A stretch of DNA of 64,000 bases. Source: Emergomyces orientalis (lineage: Eukaryota > Ascomycota > Eurotiomycetes > Onygenales > Ajellomycetaceae). Every line of letters starts with the position of its first letter. The first letter of the stretch is position 1. Below are positions 1-13,106 of the stretch, one piece after another. The notes beneath the pieces are model-generated. The model saw nothing but the letters and a program-made list of their open reading frames with translations. It searched no databases and was not told where the DNA came from. The stretch covers positions 434,001 through 498,000 of the forward strand of contig MOWL01000003.1 of the NCBI GenBank assembly GCA_002110485.1. The letters run 5' to 3'. The position numbers and the translations under genes were made by a program.

Positions 1-1132
1 CCCTCTTAAGCCTGCCAATTCTCAATCTGCCCAATTCCGACGACGGGTTCAGACTGCCCCAGAGCGTGTTTTGGATGCCCCGGGTCTCGTCGACGATTAC
101 TACCTCAATCTCCTGGATTGGAGCTCGGGTAACCAAGTTGCCATTGGCCTCGAGCGCAATGTTTATGTGTGGTCTGCAGAAACGGGCTCTGTCAACTGTC
201 TGCTAGAAACCCCACCCGACACCTATGTCAGCAGCGTGAAATGGAGTGGTGATGGAGCTTATGTTGGTGTCGGGCTTGGCTCAGGAGAGGTCCAGATCTG
301 GGATGTTGAGGAAGGGAGCAAGCTGAGGAGCATGTTCGGTCATGAGACCCGCGTTGGAGTCATGGGATGGAACAAACATACCCTGTCCACCGGTGCACGG
401 AGTGGCCTTGTTTTCAACCACGATGTTCGCATCGCCCAGCACAAAACCGCTGAGCTTGTCTCGCACACATCCGAAGTCTGTGGTCTCGAATGGCGGTCCG
501 ATGGCGCCCAACTGGCAACTGGAGGAAATGACAACCTCGTCTCCATCTGGGACTCTCGGTCCCTGAGCGCACCCAAATTCACCAAGACCAACCACCGTGC
601 CGCTGTCAAAGCTCTTAGCTGGTGCCCCTGGCAGTTGAACCTCCTTGCTACGGGAGGTGGGTCCTATGACCGTCACATCCACTTCTGGAACACCACCACT
701 GGCGCCCGCACCAACAGCATCGACACCGGCTCCCAGGTCACTAGCCTTCGATGGAGCAATCATTACCGCGAACTTGTGAGCTCCAGCGGGTTCCCTGACA
801 ACTCCCTGAGCATCTGGAGCTACCCTTCGCTAGTTCGCAATGTCGAGATCCCAGCTCATGAAACTCGTGTGCTCCACAGCTGTCTCAGCCCTGACGGGCA
901 AATGTTAGCTACTGCTGGTATGTGTTAAGACCCCACTGACATGTTAACTTTTTTCTTCTTTTTTTCACCTCTCTCCTCACTAACGTTTTTATTTTCTTCT
1001 CTAGCTGCCGATGAGAGTCTCAAATTCTGGAAAGTTTTCGAGCGCAAGCCCGGCACCCCTGCCGCTGCTTCCCGGGAGGGAGCGGTTGGATCCAAGGGAA
1101 GCCAAATGGCTAAACAAATGACGATTCGGTAA
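1..1132 (+). CDS. cdc20: APC/C activator Cdc20/Slp1, 3' part
   Basis: WD40 co-activator of the anaphase-promoting complex, which recruits mitotic substrates for ubiquitination. The coding region is open from base 2 at the left edge, so the N-terminus with the C-box is missing. One intron lies at 918-1004 (donor GTATGT, acceptor CTAG), leaving 347 visible residues. Visible signs: the linker RVQTAPERVLDAPGLVDDYY followed by LNLLDWS, which is Cdc20-type rather than Cdh1-type; about seven WD repeats with repeated W-D/F-W ends (VQIWD, VSIWD, IHFWN, LSIWS, LKFWK); and a C-terminal KQMTIR whose final Ile-Arg is the IR tail that docks on the APC/C. Cdc20 versus Cdh1 is decided from the DAPG linker and is fairly sure. 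Confidence 0.93.
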
Positions 1133-2202
1133 ATAGAAATAAGATTTTCTCCTTACGAGAGGCTTTGTATCGTTGAGGTTCGGCATCACTTAGGTTCGTT
1201 CAGTTTCTACCCCCTTCGGTTCCATTGGGACGGTGTGAACAGCGTAACTATTTAGCATTCTGAGCGCCGCGCTTCTGCTTTCCTGTTGATCGTTATAATA
1301 TTTTTTGCTCTTGCTTTGTTCAATTGGTTTAGGTGACTCTCTGGGTTTTGTTATCAGATGCGATCATCAATAAGTTTATGTTCTAGGTGGTTTTGCTTCT
1401 TCAATTCATTTCTACCTTTTCCACTCAGAAGGTGATTCTGTTCTCGTGCTTCAGTGGTTCTTCTTAGATAAATGAGAGTGGTGTAGATAGGGTAGCAAAA
1501 TCAGTATCATGGCCAGTATACGAAGGTCTTGAACAATGCGGTAAGTTTTCAACTGGACGCGCCACCCAATCCGCCCTTGAACACCATGGACATGAGAACA
1601 GAACAGTCCAAACGAAACCATATTATTTGACGTCTGAAAGCTAGATTTTCCAAAAGATTGAAGTCTTTAGGAATAGCTGAGGGAAGAGGCCCAGTGTTAA
1701 GCTATCAATAATAATGGGGGGTTTGTAGATTCTGGTAGCGGCAGAGAGCCCAGCAAACCATTAGCTGACTAAGCAACTGACCACTGATAGAATTTCCACT
1801 ATAAATATGGTTTCTCTCTTCTTCACCACTCCACCCCCAGCAGCCGGCCATCTGAGAAAAAGCCCGCATCATCTATCGGGTTTCTACAGCGCCAGAGAAA
1901 ATACATCTTATAGAAATTTCGTATTGCAAGTTCAGATTTACTGCTGTTTTACTGCCCACCCCCCGGTCCTTTTCCATTTTACAAAAACGTTGGGGTAGCG
2001 GGGGCCAGTCGGTGCCAGTCAATTTCAAAACGGTCGGCTGAGTGAGCGAGCATTACTTCAAATCACAATCAAAGCAGGACAACTCTTCTCCATATACTCA
2101 GCAATATTATCTTTTTTGATCTGTATATCGCCTTTTCCCCGGTTCTTCTTCGTTATCCCTTTGGCTAAGCGCACCCATTTCCGTTCTTCCTTGTCGCAAA
2201 AG
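1133..2202. other. Intergenic, cdc20 3' end to TFIIA promoter
   Basis: No gene seen. The first few hundred bases are AT-rich 3' UTR-like sequence. The last 300 bases hold pyrimidine-rich stretches ahead of the TFIIA start, as expected of a fungal promoter and 5' leader. Confidence 0.5.
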
Positions 2203-4160
2203 ATGTCCAACCAGCAAGTGGTAAGTAGGAGAACGAGCTTCCTGCCATCCATTCATCCCTAATCCCTGACCAAATGGTGCGAATTATTTTGTGAGGCTCA
2301 CGTATCCCTTCCTTCCCTCTATCGAACTAGGGCGTTGTGTTCGACAAGGTCATCCAGGAAGTATGCGACTCGTCCCAGATCGATTTTGAGGAGGGTGGAG
2401 TTGACCAGCAGACGTTGGAAGACTTGAGGAAGGTTAGTAATGAAATTTTTTTTTCCCCCCCTTATACGGTGGATGGTGTCCAGTTGGATGTGATGATGGA
2501 TGGGTGGTGGTCGTTGGTGTTGTTGTGGTTGTTGTTGTCGGCTGTTCCCCCAGAGTCCAGCAGAGTGGCAACCGAGGGGGGAAACCGGGCTGCTTAAAGG
2601 GAATCCGGGCCTGCTTTTATGAGTCAAATTTTCGCCTTGGCCCGCGTGGCCCCAGAAATTGGCGGGCAAATTGCGGTGTGCCGCTTTTACCACCGCAGCC
2701 GCCCGCATGACTAAGCATATTCCCCCTTGTCTCCCATAGGTATCATCATATTGTACATCATATCGATATGGCTTAGGTACTACGAGCACAACGTTGGATG
2801 TTTGCAGCAGCCGGGTTCTTGTTTGTTTAAAATTGATGCTAATATTATTATTGCGCTGTTCCTTCAGGGATGGCGGAAGAAGCTGTCTTCACTTGGGGTT
2901 GCCCATTTCCCTTGGGATCCTGCGCCCCAACCTCCACCACCGCCACCTCAGCAACCCTCGCAGCCTCAACCACCACAACAAGCACAAGCACAAGCCCCTA
3001 TTCCACAACCCCCTACAACAGTTCCCTCCAATGGTCCTCGCACCACGCCACCCCCGCCGCAGCAACAACAACATCAACCACAGACTCAACAATTCTCACA
3101 GCAGTCCCAGCAATCACACAATCAAACTCAACCACCGCCATTCTCGCAAATCCCTGCCCCTGCCCCTGAGTCGTTAGCCGGGGATGTACGTATCAAACAA
3201 GAGGCGGGTTACCCGCCTACCACATCAGGTCTACTCCCCATAAATCCATCAACTCTTGCTCAGCAGCGTGCTGCGAACGCGTTGCATCAAAGGTATGGAG
3301 CAGCTGCGGCAAACCAGGTGCATCAGCTGCAGGCCCAGTCGCAAGCTGCCCTGTCACTTCCAGGAGGCCAGAAGCTTCCTGGTATGCAAGGCCCCTTTCC
3401 CCAAGATCAAAAACAATCGCAACAGCCTCAACAATATCAGAACTCAGCCCAGCAGCCGCCCCAGCAGCCGCCGCATCAGCCGCAGCAGCAGAGACCGATG
3501 AACAATTCCCAAACAGATGGCGCGGGCGATTCATTGCAAGAATGGAAAGCAGAGGTCGCGCGCAGGAGAGAAGCTGCTGAAAAGTGCAAAACCGGCGGCG
3601 ATGACCACTTTATTCGTTCCTATGTAGAATCCAGAGGGCTGCAGTTGGAAGCCGGTGGACTTCTAGCACCCCTGAGTGAGCAGCCAAGCTTTGCCAAGGG
3701 GACAAAACGCAAGGCACATCATCTTATGAATGATCTCTCCTCCTCTACCTCTCCCGCAATGTCTTTTTCTTCGAATACTGTTGTTGCGCCATACGCTCCA
3801 TCACAGTATGACGGGGTGGACGACTACAATGGGAACACAGCACGAGATGAGGAGGATGAAGACGCGATCAACTCCGATCTTGATGACCCGGAAGACTTGC
3901 TTGATGACTCCAACGACGGCGATGACGCGGTTGGCCAGGTCATGCTTTGCACGTATGACAAGGTACAACGCGTCAAGAGTAAGTGGAAATGCACGTTGAA
4001 GGATGGGATTCTTACGTCTGGTGGGAAAGAGTGAGTTATACTCTCCCATTTTTCTTGTCAGTGATTCCAACATGACGGAATGACTAATTTTGGATCGCTC
4101 CTTTTTTTTCATTTTAGGTATGTATTCCATAAAGGCCAAGGCGAATTTGAGTGGTATTAA
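2203..4160 (+). CDS. TOA1: TFIIA large subunit (alpha/beta)
   Basis: General transcription factor IIA large subunit, which stabilises TBP on the TATA box. Exons 2203-2220, 2331-2432, 2868-4030 and 4118-4160 give 441 residues, with phases that agree at every junction. The N-terminal helical domain reads MSNQQVGVVFDKVIQEV, then EEGGVDQQTLEDLRK, then GWRKKLSSLGVAHFPWDP. A long Pro/Gln-rich linker follows (about residues 60-250), then an acidic stretch (DEEDEDAINSDLDD, DLLDDSNDGDD). The C-terminal beta-barrel strand region carries LCTYDKVQRVKSKWKC, LKDGILTSGGKEYVF and ends GQGEFEWY, the usual TFIIA end. Only six codons lie in exon 1. The second intron (435 bases) is long for this genome and could hold a further small exon. 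Confidence 0.93.
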
Positions 4161-4462
4161 AACTAGAACTTGTTGAAGGAGGCGTTTTTTGGCGATTCCG
4201 CTGTTCCCTCTCACCCCCCCCCTTCTCTCCACCATCCTCGTTTCTTCTTATTATACCCTGCAGATATGCCTCCTATCTTTCTCTTTCTCTCCATACGTTG
4301 ACTCCTAATACGCAAGACAATATATCACCCTCTTATACCTATTCACTCACCCAACCAACTAAACCCTTCAAATCATACCCAACGAAAACCATGACTGGAC
4401 CCATGAATCTATCCTCCTGCCAAATCTATTTAAGCTCTAACCCCCCCACCCCCCACCCCCCC

Positions 4463-4502
<40 letters not shown>

Positions 4503-7500
4503 AACAGCAATGTGAATGAAAATTTCTTAAATTCCCTCTAACAATGTAAATTGGTTTTCTTTCCCTATTTCTTTCTTTCTTTCTTTTCTTGTTTCTCGTT
4601 CCCTACGCTATTTATCTCCCCATTGTATCTATCTATGCCTAAGAAACTTACCTGCCCGGCATGGGCTTTGTTGTACTTCTTTTTTTTTGCTTTCTTCCCC
4701 CCCCCCATTAAACCAAACCATACCGTGGTATACATCACATCACTCCTCTGGATGATCTTAGAGAAAGAGAAACAAACCTCTGTTCTGTTTTATTTCTCTT
4801 CTTCTTTTACCTTTTTTTTCATTCACAATTCACCCAATCCAACGCCCGGAGGGTTTTACACACTTCACTTCCCATAACAATCCCCGATCTCACCCCTCCA
4901 ATACCATCGTGGTAGTTATGCATGGCATGCCGTGCATACGCACCTCCTTTTCTATCAGGCAGAAAGTGAAATTGGCAATATTAAGCTGTGGAAGAAAAGT
5001 GAAAAAAAATTCATTCTAGTCTTCATCATTCTTCCTCATATGCTTGATGAGGTTTCAAAATTTCAAATTTGAAAATTTTGATTGAATGGGATGATGCTTG
5101 TTCACCGGGTGTTCCTGTTCCTGATCCCGTTCCGTTTTTTTTTTTGTTCATACACACATTTTGCTATCTTCTGGTTTTCATTTTCTACTGTCTACTATAT
5201 TACTGCTTTTCCTTATTTTTTGTCGCATCTCTTTTCTTTCCTTTTGTGCTGTTTGCATGTCTACAGATAGGCACGTACAAACAAGGGAGAAGAAAGGGAT
5301 TTGGTAGATAATTGAATAAATGAAAAGGGGGATGCGAGGGCAAAAGTGAGGCTTAGCAAAGCAAAACTAAGCAAGGCAAAGGAAAAGAATGGATGGATGA
5401 GATTATTGTAGTATCATATATAAATATGAATTCTTTAAATTTATTATTTTTTTTTTTCCTTCTTTCCTAAAAAAAATAAAAAATAAAAATACAAATATTA
5501 ATGCTGAAGCTGCAAACTGTGAATGTGAAGTTGAAAATTGGGTCGAGCATGTTCCATATAGGGAAATTCAAATCAAAGTCCACGTACCTGACAGATACAC
5601 CCCTCTCCAGTTAGTCCAGAAACAAGAAATATGACTGAAAGAGGGGGGGGGGAGGCGGGGGGCAAGGGGACACGGTTTATTCACCCTAAAACTGAATTCT
5701 GCTGTCCCCTTTTCTCAAAAAATGCGGTCAGCGCAAAACCAGGAGCGCATTATTCGGCCTGTGCAGACGATGGGGTCAACCAAGTGACGTAACTAAGGCT
5801 TGCTTTGTCTTCATGTATAGCCGACAAGGAGGACAGGAACCTACTTATTCTCATTAAACTACGCAATGCGGGTATGCGACTGCACGCAGGCGGAGCAGTA
5901 CATGGAGTGTGTTTGTTGAGTTTGTGGTGGAACCCATAATGGATTGCTGGTTTAAACCTATCAACCCGCTTTTGGGCAATCTTTCTGCAGGCTTCCCTTG
6001 ATTGCTTGCAGGAGTGGTCAATTTTCTTTTTCTTCAGGTTTTCATTAGTACTTTTTTAATTTTTTTAATTTTTTCTTCTTAAAAGATGGAGAATAAAAAG
6101 GAGATGAAGATAGTGGAGAATATAAAAACCACTTGTGTGTTCACTATGTCAGCCCGTGGCCACACCTCCTCTCCGCTCTTTGGCTTTGTCTTTTCCTTCT
6201 CCAGTTTCTGCTAGCAACTCCATCTGGTATGTAACTCTGTATTGCAGAAATATATCAGCATGACGAATCACGAGAAGATGAACCAAAGAATAAAAAATGG
6301 GGACGGGATGAACTATGAAACCCCATGGGATTACATTTTGCCTGATCAATCATGGAGAGGAGAGTACCTAACAATTTTTCTCCTGGTTAAGATCATCATC
6401 ATTGGGCATGTGGTATTTCGTATTTCCTGTTGCTATTTAAACACCTTTTTATCTTTAGTGGTTGTATGGGGATCTTCCAAGCAAGCTTGATACAATGCTC
6501 TTTCTTACATGTAAAAATTACATATCCCTTATCTTCTATGTCGTATTCTCAGCTCTCTTTTTCTTAATAGGCATGTTTCGGTTCTTGGTAGCTCGCCAGT
6601 ATAGTACCTAGGAAAGCAGATAAGGTTGTTGAAACGTACGTCTGGTGTTTTTACCAATTGGCTCCTAGAAACGTATGGGAAATGGGGTAATTTAATAGCT
6701 AGTGGAGAGGGGGAAATCTTACCGCCTGGGAGACGTGAGTTAAATACGGAACTAAGACAGGACTGATAAGAAAGATGGATTGTGAAATGCAAGATATATA
6801 CCAAATTTTTGTAAATAGCATGTAAATAAATAGATAGATAAAAATTAACAAGATATGAAAAGAAATACAAAAGAAGAAGAAAAACACATGCTCGCTATCT
6901 GATTAAAAAGAAGAGATAAAAAAAAAGGAGCCATTCTAGAAACACATGTAGCAAGAAAGAAAGAGGTGAGATAAAAAAACGAAAAAAAAAGAAATGATAA
7001 CAGTAAGAGAACAAGCAAGAATTGAACAATTATAAACTTTGCATATACGCGAAAGAAAAACCAGAAGAAGGGTGGGAGGGTAGCAGGCAGTTTGTTTTGA
7101 TGAAATCGACTGAACCAAAAAAGAACTTGAAAACACACAAGACAGACAAGACATATACTTTTTTATATTTTGGTAGTGCAAAAAACAGCAATGAACAATT
7201 CTATACGATTCACAAATGGACATAAAAACCAGAGAGTCGAAGAAAACAAGAAGAGGGGAAGGGCAAGTAAAGAAAGAATGGGACGTCTATTCAGTTTGCG
7301 GTAGATCATGAAAAAAAATAGGGCCCCCCCTCGGGGGTGGGGAGCAAGAAAGAGAGAAAATATAAAAATAAAAAACCAACGAGGTGCTACTTACGAAATA
7401 TGTGAGGAAGAATATGGGTATGAGTGTGCGCCTAAAATAGTAAACATGGCAAAGGCAGGGCAGACAAAGATGGAAAAAATGAGGGGGTGAGGGAAAAAGA

Positions 7501-8005
7501 GTTAAAAAAACAATAAAACTTAGAACCCGCATTCCTTTCGCCGCCAGCTAGCCAGATCATTAAAAAACACGTAATAAAGGGGAGGTAGGTATGTGGATGT
7601 ATGTAAAATGTACGTATGTATGGAGGAAAAAGGTGATGAGTGAAGAGGCCGTGGAAAGCGTAGAAAGAAAGAGGTGGATAGGTCGATGACCGGATGTAAG
7701 GCAATGCAAAAAGATAAAATAAAAAATAAAAATAAAAATGGCGGAAATAGCTGGCTTTGACCTTGTGTTGATCGATCATTTGAGGGAGGAAACAGGGAGT
7801 TTTGGATGTATTTTAGGCAATCCAGGAAGGCAGACTTCGTCGAAAAATTGGTGACGGCAGATTAAGCTAAGGGGGAAAGAATAAAAACAAAAATATAAAA
7901 ATATAAAAATATATAATAATGGAATAAACCCCTTTGTAAATGAAATGAAAAGGAATAGGAATGGAGAGGGTGGATTTTTGGCTTTCCTTGTCTTTGGGTT
8001 TTTTT
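4161..8005. other. Long convergent spacer, low complexity
   Basis: A 3.8-kb gap between the convergent ends of the TFIIA and SFP1 genes. It is AT-rich with many homopolymer and purine/pyrimidine runs, and open frames in it are compositional. I see no conserved coding, tRNA or transposon signal. It probably holds two long 3' UTRs. Confidence 0.5.
4440..4500. repeat. C-run followed by long A-run
   Basis: About 25 mostly C bases, broken by single A bases, run straight into roughly 37 A bases, 280 bases after the TFIIA stop. It is a plain homopolymer tract. No transposon sequence precedes it, so it is not taken as a retroposon tail. Confidence 0.8.
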
Positions 8006-10394
8006 TTAAAATTCTGGGACCAGTCCTTCCTCGCCAATTCCAGGGAGGCCAGCTCCGGCGACGTTAATATTTTGCCCTTGCATGACCCCGCCCACGCCAA
8101 GGTTTCGACCAGCGGCGAGTTGGAGTTCTGGGTTGCAAGGCGGTGAATGTGACCTGTGGTATTTTAGGCCGTTAAGGTTCTTATATCGTTTACCACAGAC
8201 TTCGCAGCGGAACGGCTTTTCCTTTTCCATGCCCAAGGTTCCTGGGTAGGGGGTACACGTTTCCGGATTGACGATTGAGAAGGTACCATCAGCGTTATCG
8301 TGGAGTTGTTGGTTGTTGTGGCCATGCTATATCCCAGACGGAAAAGTATATCGTTAGAAGAGGAGAAAGAAAGAGGAGGGAAGAAAAGCGTAATTGAGAA
8401 GAGCTGAGAGGACAGTTTACTTACCGCCTTATGGTATTTTAGGCCATTTTGATTCTTATATGCTTTCTCGCAACCTATGACTGGGCATCTAAATGGTTTA
8501 GGTTCTTCATTCGGTAGCAGCCCAAGCGTTGTGTCGGGTACGCCTGCACGCAACTGCTGTTCTCGAATGCGTTGCGCGATTTGACTATTAGGTCCGTACG
8601 GTTGATTCCCCAGCCTGTTGAGCATATTTTGTTGCTGATTGAACCCGCCAGTCGGACTAAATAATCGCTTAGCCGGTTCGTCGATACAGAGATTCAACAT
8701 GTCATTTCCTCCGCCGTATCCGGAAAATTGCGCTTGGCCTCCCACTAGCGCGTTATTTTGCATCATTGACATGTCCCCAAACTCTCCAAGTATAGACTCG
8801 TCAAGTTCAGCGGGCGTCCCTGGCGTAGAAGAATCTGGCGTACCGCGGTATCCGGAGTTTTGTTGTTGCTGCTGCTGTTGTAGCTGGTGCGTGACGAGGG
8901 TAGGGGTATTGACTGAAGATACGGTTGGGTTGTTTTGGAGCGGTCGCCCAGGCGTAACGGGAGTGCCTGGCTGGGAATTCCGTAACCCCTGATGTCCCTG
9001 AAGCATACTTAGGTTGAGTGGCGTTAAACGTCCTTGATTCTGTTGTCCAAATCTGCCTTGCATGGGACCACCCCGGGGTTGCGAATCCTGGAAATCATGA
9101 TCTGCCAAAGGGTCGTCCATTTCCATATCCTCAACTGTATCGAGATCGGGAAGGTCATTTTGAGATCCAAAGCCACCATGTTGTGTCTGAGGATGTTGTG
9201 GCGCTGGCGAGGCCATATGGTTTGTTGATTGTTGATTCTGATTCGGTCGTGGCGACGGAATGCCTCGATTTTGATTACCAACAGCACCGGTAGTTGATTG
9301 TTGATTTTGTTGTCCTTGATTTCGCACGCTTCCCGGAACTCCGGATCGATTGTCTGTCATGGACATTTGTCCTGTCTGCCCAGTACGTTGTGGCAGTTGC
9401 GGTGACTTTTGTGCATGGGCTTCCTCATAATGTTGTAACAAGTCGTGGAGAGACGGTAGCGTAACGCCACAGCAAGCGAAATCTCGCATGAAGTTTGCTT
9501 CAAGTTTCGGGAGGTACGATGAAGAATGATATGAAGGAGACTGTAGGGTGAAGGGAGAAGTCCCGGTCATAAGTATACTGTAACGGTAATATTAGCCCAT
9601 GAATTCCGACTAGTAGTAATATAGTAGCAAAAAAGTATGAAATCACTTGCATCCCTCGATGGAGATACTTATAGATTTGACGCTGTTCAAAATATATATA
9701 TATATATATATATAGGGCAGAAGCAACCACATTACTGGCCAGAAATGAGGGGGGAAACGTACTCATCTCGAATCCAACTGCCAACTGATACACCTCCCCA
9801 GCTCATGCCTCCAACCAAACTGCCTGCTAAGCTCTCACGGCGTTGTTTATCGCGGTTTGAGCCGGCCACTGTGATAGGTTTCGTGCCATTCCCCCACTGC
9901 GCCATGCTTGCGCCGATCGAGTCTTTGCGGGCGACATTTGTTTTGTATGCAAGGGAACTGGAAACAGCGGTATTCGAAGCACCAGCAGGCCTGTCTACTG
10001 TTGATGCTCGTTGCAGAGCAGATGTCAAATTCGAAGCTTGCTGGCCTGGCGGGGAGACCGATGTGTTCCGGGAGGCAATATTAAGGGGAGATGTTTGGGC
10101 CTCCATGGTTCGTCGTGCAGGAGGAGAAGAAGGGAAGAGCGGAAAAGAAGAGTCGTCAAGGTCGGGTTCTATGGAAGTAGAATGGGGATAAATAGCGGTA
10201 TTTGGATGGTCTGCCGGCTTTCGATGCCAGGAGAAATACAAGTCTCGATCCCGCTCAGCGGTGCGGGACTTTGAAACGGCGGCGAAGCCAATGGGTGTAC
10301 CAATAGGAGTGGTTTCACGGGTGGAAGAGCGGTCGTGGTCGCTGGAGGGCGGCGAATACTGGAGGGGAGGAGGCGTCTCTGAGAACTGTGGCAT
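8006..10394 (-). CDS. SFP1: SFP1-like C2H2 transcription factor
   Basis: Zinc-finger regulator related to yeast Sfp1, which couples growth signals to ribosomal-protein gene expression and cell size. Exons (minus) 10394-9763, 9577-8425 and 8326-8006 give 701 residues. An N-terminal segment with RRESLAGSLVGGMSWGGVSV runs across intron 1 into RDDILMTGTSPF. A degenerate finger (DFACCGVTLPSLHDLLQHYE, near residues 243-266) precedes a Gln/Asn-rich middle. Two C-terminal fingers follow: KPFRCPVIGCEKAYKNQNGL near residue 571, and KPFRCEVCGKRYKNLNGL near residue 630, both with the LKYH core typical of Sfp1. Intron 2 (8327-8424) splits the first of these between its histidines. The gene name rests on the motif pattern; its targets here are inferred. 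Confidence 0.88.
9692..9714. repeat. (TA)n microsatellite in SFP1 intron 1
   Basis: About 11 TA units inside the first SFP1 intron (9578-9762). It is a simple repeat, likely length-variable between strains. Confidence 0.9.
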
Positions 10395-13106
10395 TAGATA
10401 GAGAGATGGAGAGGATAGGACGGATCGAATTGCGCTGTAACTCTGTTTGGTGGTCGGTGGTTGGTGGTGGATGGGGGTAACCGAAGAGGCGGATTTGGTA
10501 AACTTTGGGTGAGGTGGAGCGGCTCAGAGTAGATGGGATGGGATAACCTTGGGTCAATAATAATAATAATAATAATAATAATAGTAGTAGTAGTAATAAT
10601 GCCTAGGCACGGCAACAACTAAGCTGCACGGTAAAGGGGTCGAGAGGATAAGGAAGAGAACGAAGATGGGTACTGATACTGATACTGTTAATGATAATGA
10701 TAATGATATGAATAAATTCAGCAAACAACAACTTGACGCATTGGTGAGACGAGCGAGGGAAGACGAGTGGGTGACTGGTGGATGTCTGGATGATGATGGA
10801 ACGAGTTTACTAATTAATTTCTTAAGTAAGGCGGATGCCCCAGGGCGGTTAGGTCGAGTCCCGCCGAGGATGCGCCGACGTCGAGTTGAGGCGGCTAGCG
10901 GGAGTAGCCCAACACCGGACATCCTGCTACCTCGCTAGTTGCATATTCTTTTACGAAGAAGAGGCTATTCATTTGTTTGATCTATGGATTCATCCTTCTC
11001 GTTGCTTGGCTGCCTGTTTCCTTTGATTCCGAACTCAAGCGGGATGCCAATCCCCGCTGCGGAGCTGAACCGGGAAATGGCCTCGAATGCAACAAACATG
11101 TCCGATATTTATTTATTGTATATATTATTACTAGTATTACTCTGTATTATTGTAGGGATTGTTTGCCTCAGGTTTACTTATATATTCTTCTGGTACGGTG
11201 AATCAGCGGGCACAAGTGACTGACTACGCAGCTTTCCGGGGAATATCCCATGCAAACACTTTTCCCCCGTCTCTCCTTGTTTTGTTGTTGGAAAATGCAG
11301 CTTTTTGCTCGACTTCTCCGTATCCCTAGGAATGTTTATTTCCAGAAAGTCGGCGAAACAGCATCATAAAGTTTAAATCACTACTATTATTGTTTGTCAT
11401 TAAGCCCATACCCATGGGAGGGAATCCATGGTATTCGCCAGCGTCCGTGGGAATTACCCCAGGGATGCTAAGCATCTATGATAAGCGGTCAAGGGGAAAC
11501 ATGTCAGAAACCCAGCGTCAAAAAAGAATGTTCCATTTATGGCGGATAGGTATGGATGGATCTATGGACGGAGATTAGCCACTTATCCCAGATTGATGCA
11601 GTCGCTACCCTTTGTTTGCCTTTGCCAAGTTGGCAGCATACCAAACACAGACATGGGATTGGAGATATGCCCTTGTCGGTGTGCATAATAACACTCCCTC
11701 TTTATAGAGGTAACATGGCGGGCTGCCCATTACAGGTTAATAGTGCCCTGATCAGATTTCAAGTGTCGTATCACTCACTGCTTTTCACAATTATAAAAAA
11801 CTAAACCCCGTTCTCCCACTGCTCCCGAAACCAACGCTATTCCAGCTAAGAGACAACAGGGAAAGAAAGAGTCACGATTCAAAAAATGATATATGTCTTA
11901 GCAAAGGAAAAAGGCCTTCCTTAATGCACTTTATTCATCGCCGGAATCAGAGAGAGAGAGAGAGAGTAAATCGGCTCCTTTCTTGGCTCCAAATACACCT
12001 CGGAATGGCCCCTCCGGGTTCAATTTAAATGGGTACCACAGACTTCGCCGTAACTGCGTAATTGAGCGGGACATTCTTCTTACTTCTTCCGCTTCCGCTG
12101 GGGTCCGAATACAGCTCCTCAAATTAACCTAGGATACTGTCAACAATTTGGCCAGCCTCTTCCTCGGTTCTCGCGCTCGACGGTGTGGCGAAACGTGGCG
12201 ATGACTCGCCTCAACGTGCCCGCTCATTAATTAGGTGGCTTCCCAGCTGTCGGGTAAGACTTTCCTCTCTTTCGGCCCGCTTGACGACGACAGGCCCATG
12301 GGACTGCGGGCCATTTGTTTGGTTGAGGTTCGGAAAATGGTGATTCCGCCCAGAAAGTCTTTCGGCTTTTCGAGGGGTGAAGGCGAATTAGGCCAAGTTG
12401 GGATTAAAGAGAGGAATTTGGGGTTTGAACGCGGTTGCAAAATGAGAATGAAAACCCTTTTTCAGTTTGTTATTTTCAATCCATGGATATTTTCAATGGT
12501 GGGCTCTTGTCAAAAGGGATTCGCAATGATTTTATATGATTGAGTGACATACACTCCCATGACATAGGGGCTCTGCGGGGTTCTTTTACCTTGTGAAAAT
12601 AAAGAGAGCAGGAAGCGATTCAAGCAAAGCCAGTTCTTTGTTTGCCATAAGGCTGCAAGAGTTCAGAGGAGAGTTAGGGCTGAAAATTGTGAAGTCTGGC
12701 CATGATCTCTCTTCCGTAGAGGAAAGTAAAAACAAAAGAAATATAATTCTAGGTAAAAGGTAGGTTTGTAGATAATCTCCAAGAGGAGACCAGTCTTGCC
12801 CCTATAGTTTCTCGCTTATGTATCATTATCTAGGCGGCAACCACTGTGGGATTTATTGGATCTCTTCTGAGAATGCTAACTCCCAACTGTTATTTACTCC
12901 ATACATTTTATTAAGTTACTAGTGCGAACATTTCGCTTTGGTCGCTGGGAGAAAGTTTTGCCGTTCCCGCAAACCTCGCCCGCTCTCTGACTGCGCGATG
13001 CCCACCAGATAGATAATTCTTTCACCTGAAGGGGCAACAGTCGGCTGCTCCGCTCTACGAAAATTAGCCTGTTAACCCATTGATAGACAGAACAGAGACA
13101 TTCGGA
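10395..13106. other. Divergent upstream region of SFP1 and DUS3
   Basis: A 2.7-kb spacer between two divergent starts. It contains a (TAA)n tract near 10557-10600, a (GA)n tract near 11951-11966 and CT/GA-rich stretches. Open frames such as 10666-10938 have compositional repeats and no recognisable domain. It probably holds both promoters and long 5' leaders. Confidence 0.5.
10557..10600. repeat. (TAA)n/(TAG)n microsatellite
   Basis: About ten TAA units followed by four TAG units and two TAA, 160 bases upstream of the SFP1 start. No LINE sequence is visible beside it, so it is scored as a plain microsatellite in the SFP1 leader or promoter. Confidence 0.85.

Noticed and set aside
4440..4500. 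Poly-A run as a possible retroposon tail
   Set aside because: No LINE, SINE or processed-gene sequence precedes it; it follows a C-run and fits a homopolymer tract.
9637..10191. 184-codon plus-strand frame
   Set aside because: It overlaps SFP1 exon 1 on the opposite strand, which has clear conserved protein; this is an antisense shadow.
10557..10600. (TAA)n as a possible LINE 3' tail
   Set aside because: No LINE coding remnant lies beside it on either strand; scored as a microsatellite.
10666..10938. 90-codon open frame with ATG upstream of SFP1
   Set aside because: The N-terminal TDTDTVNDNDND is a simple repeat, the antisense is equally open, and no domain or homologue is recalled.
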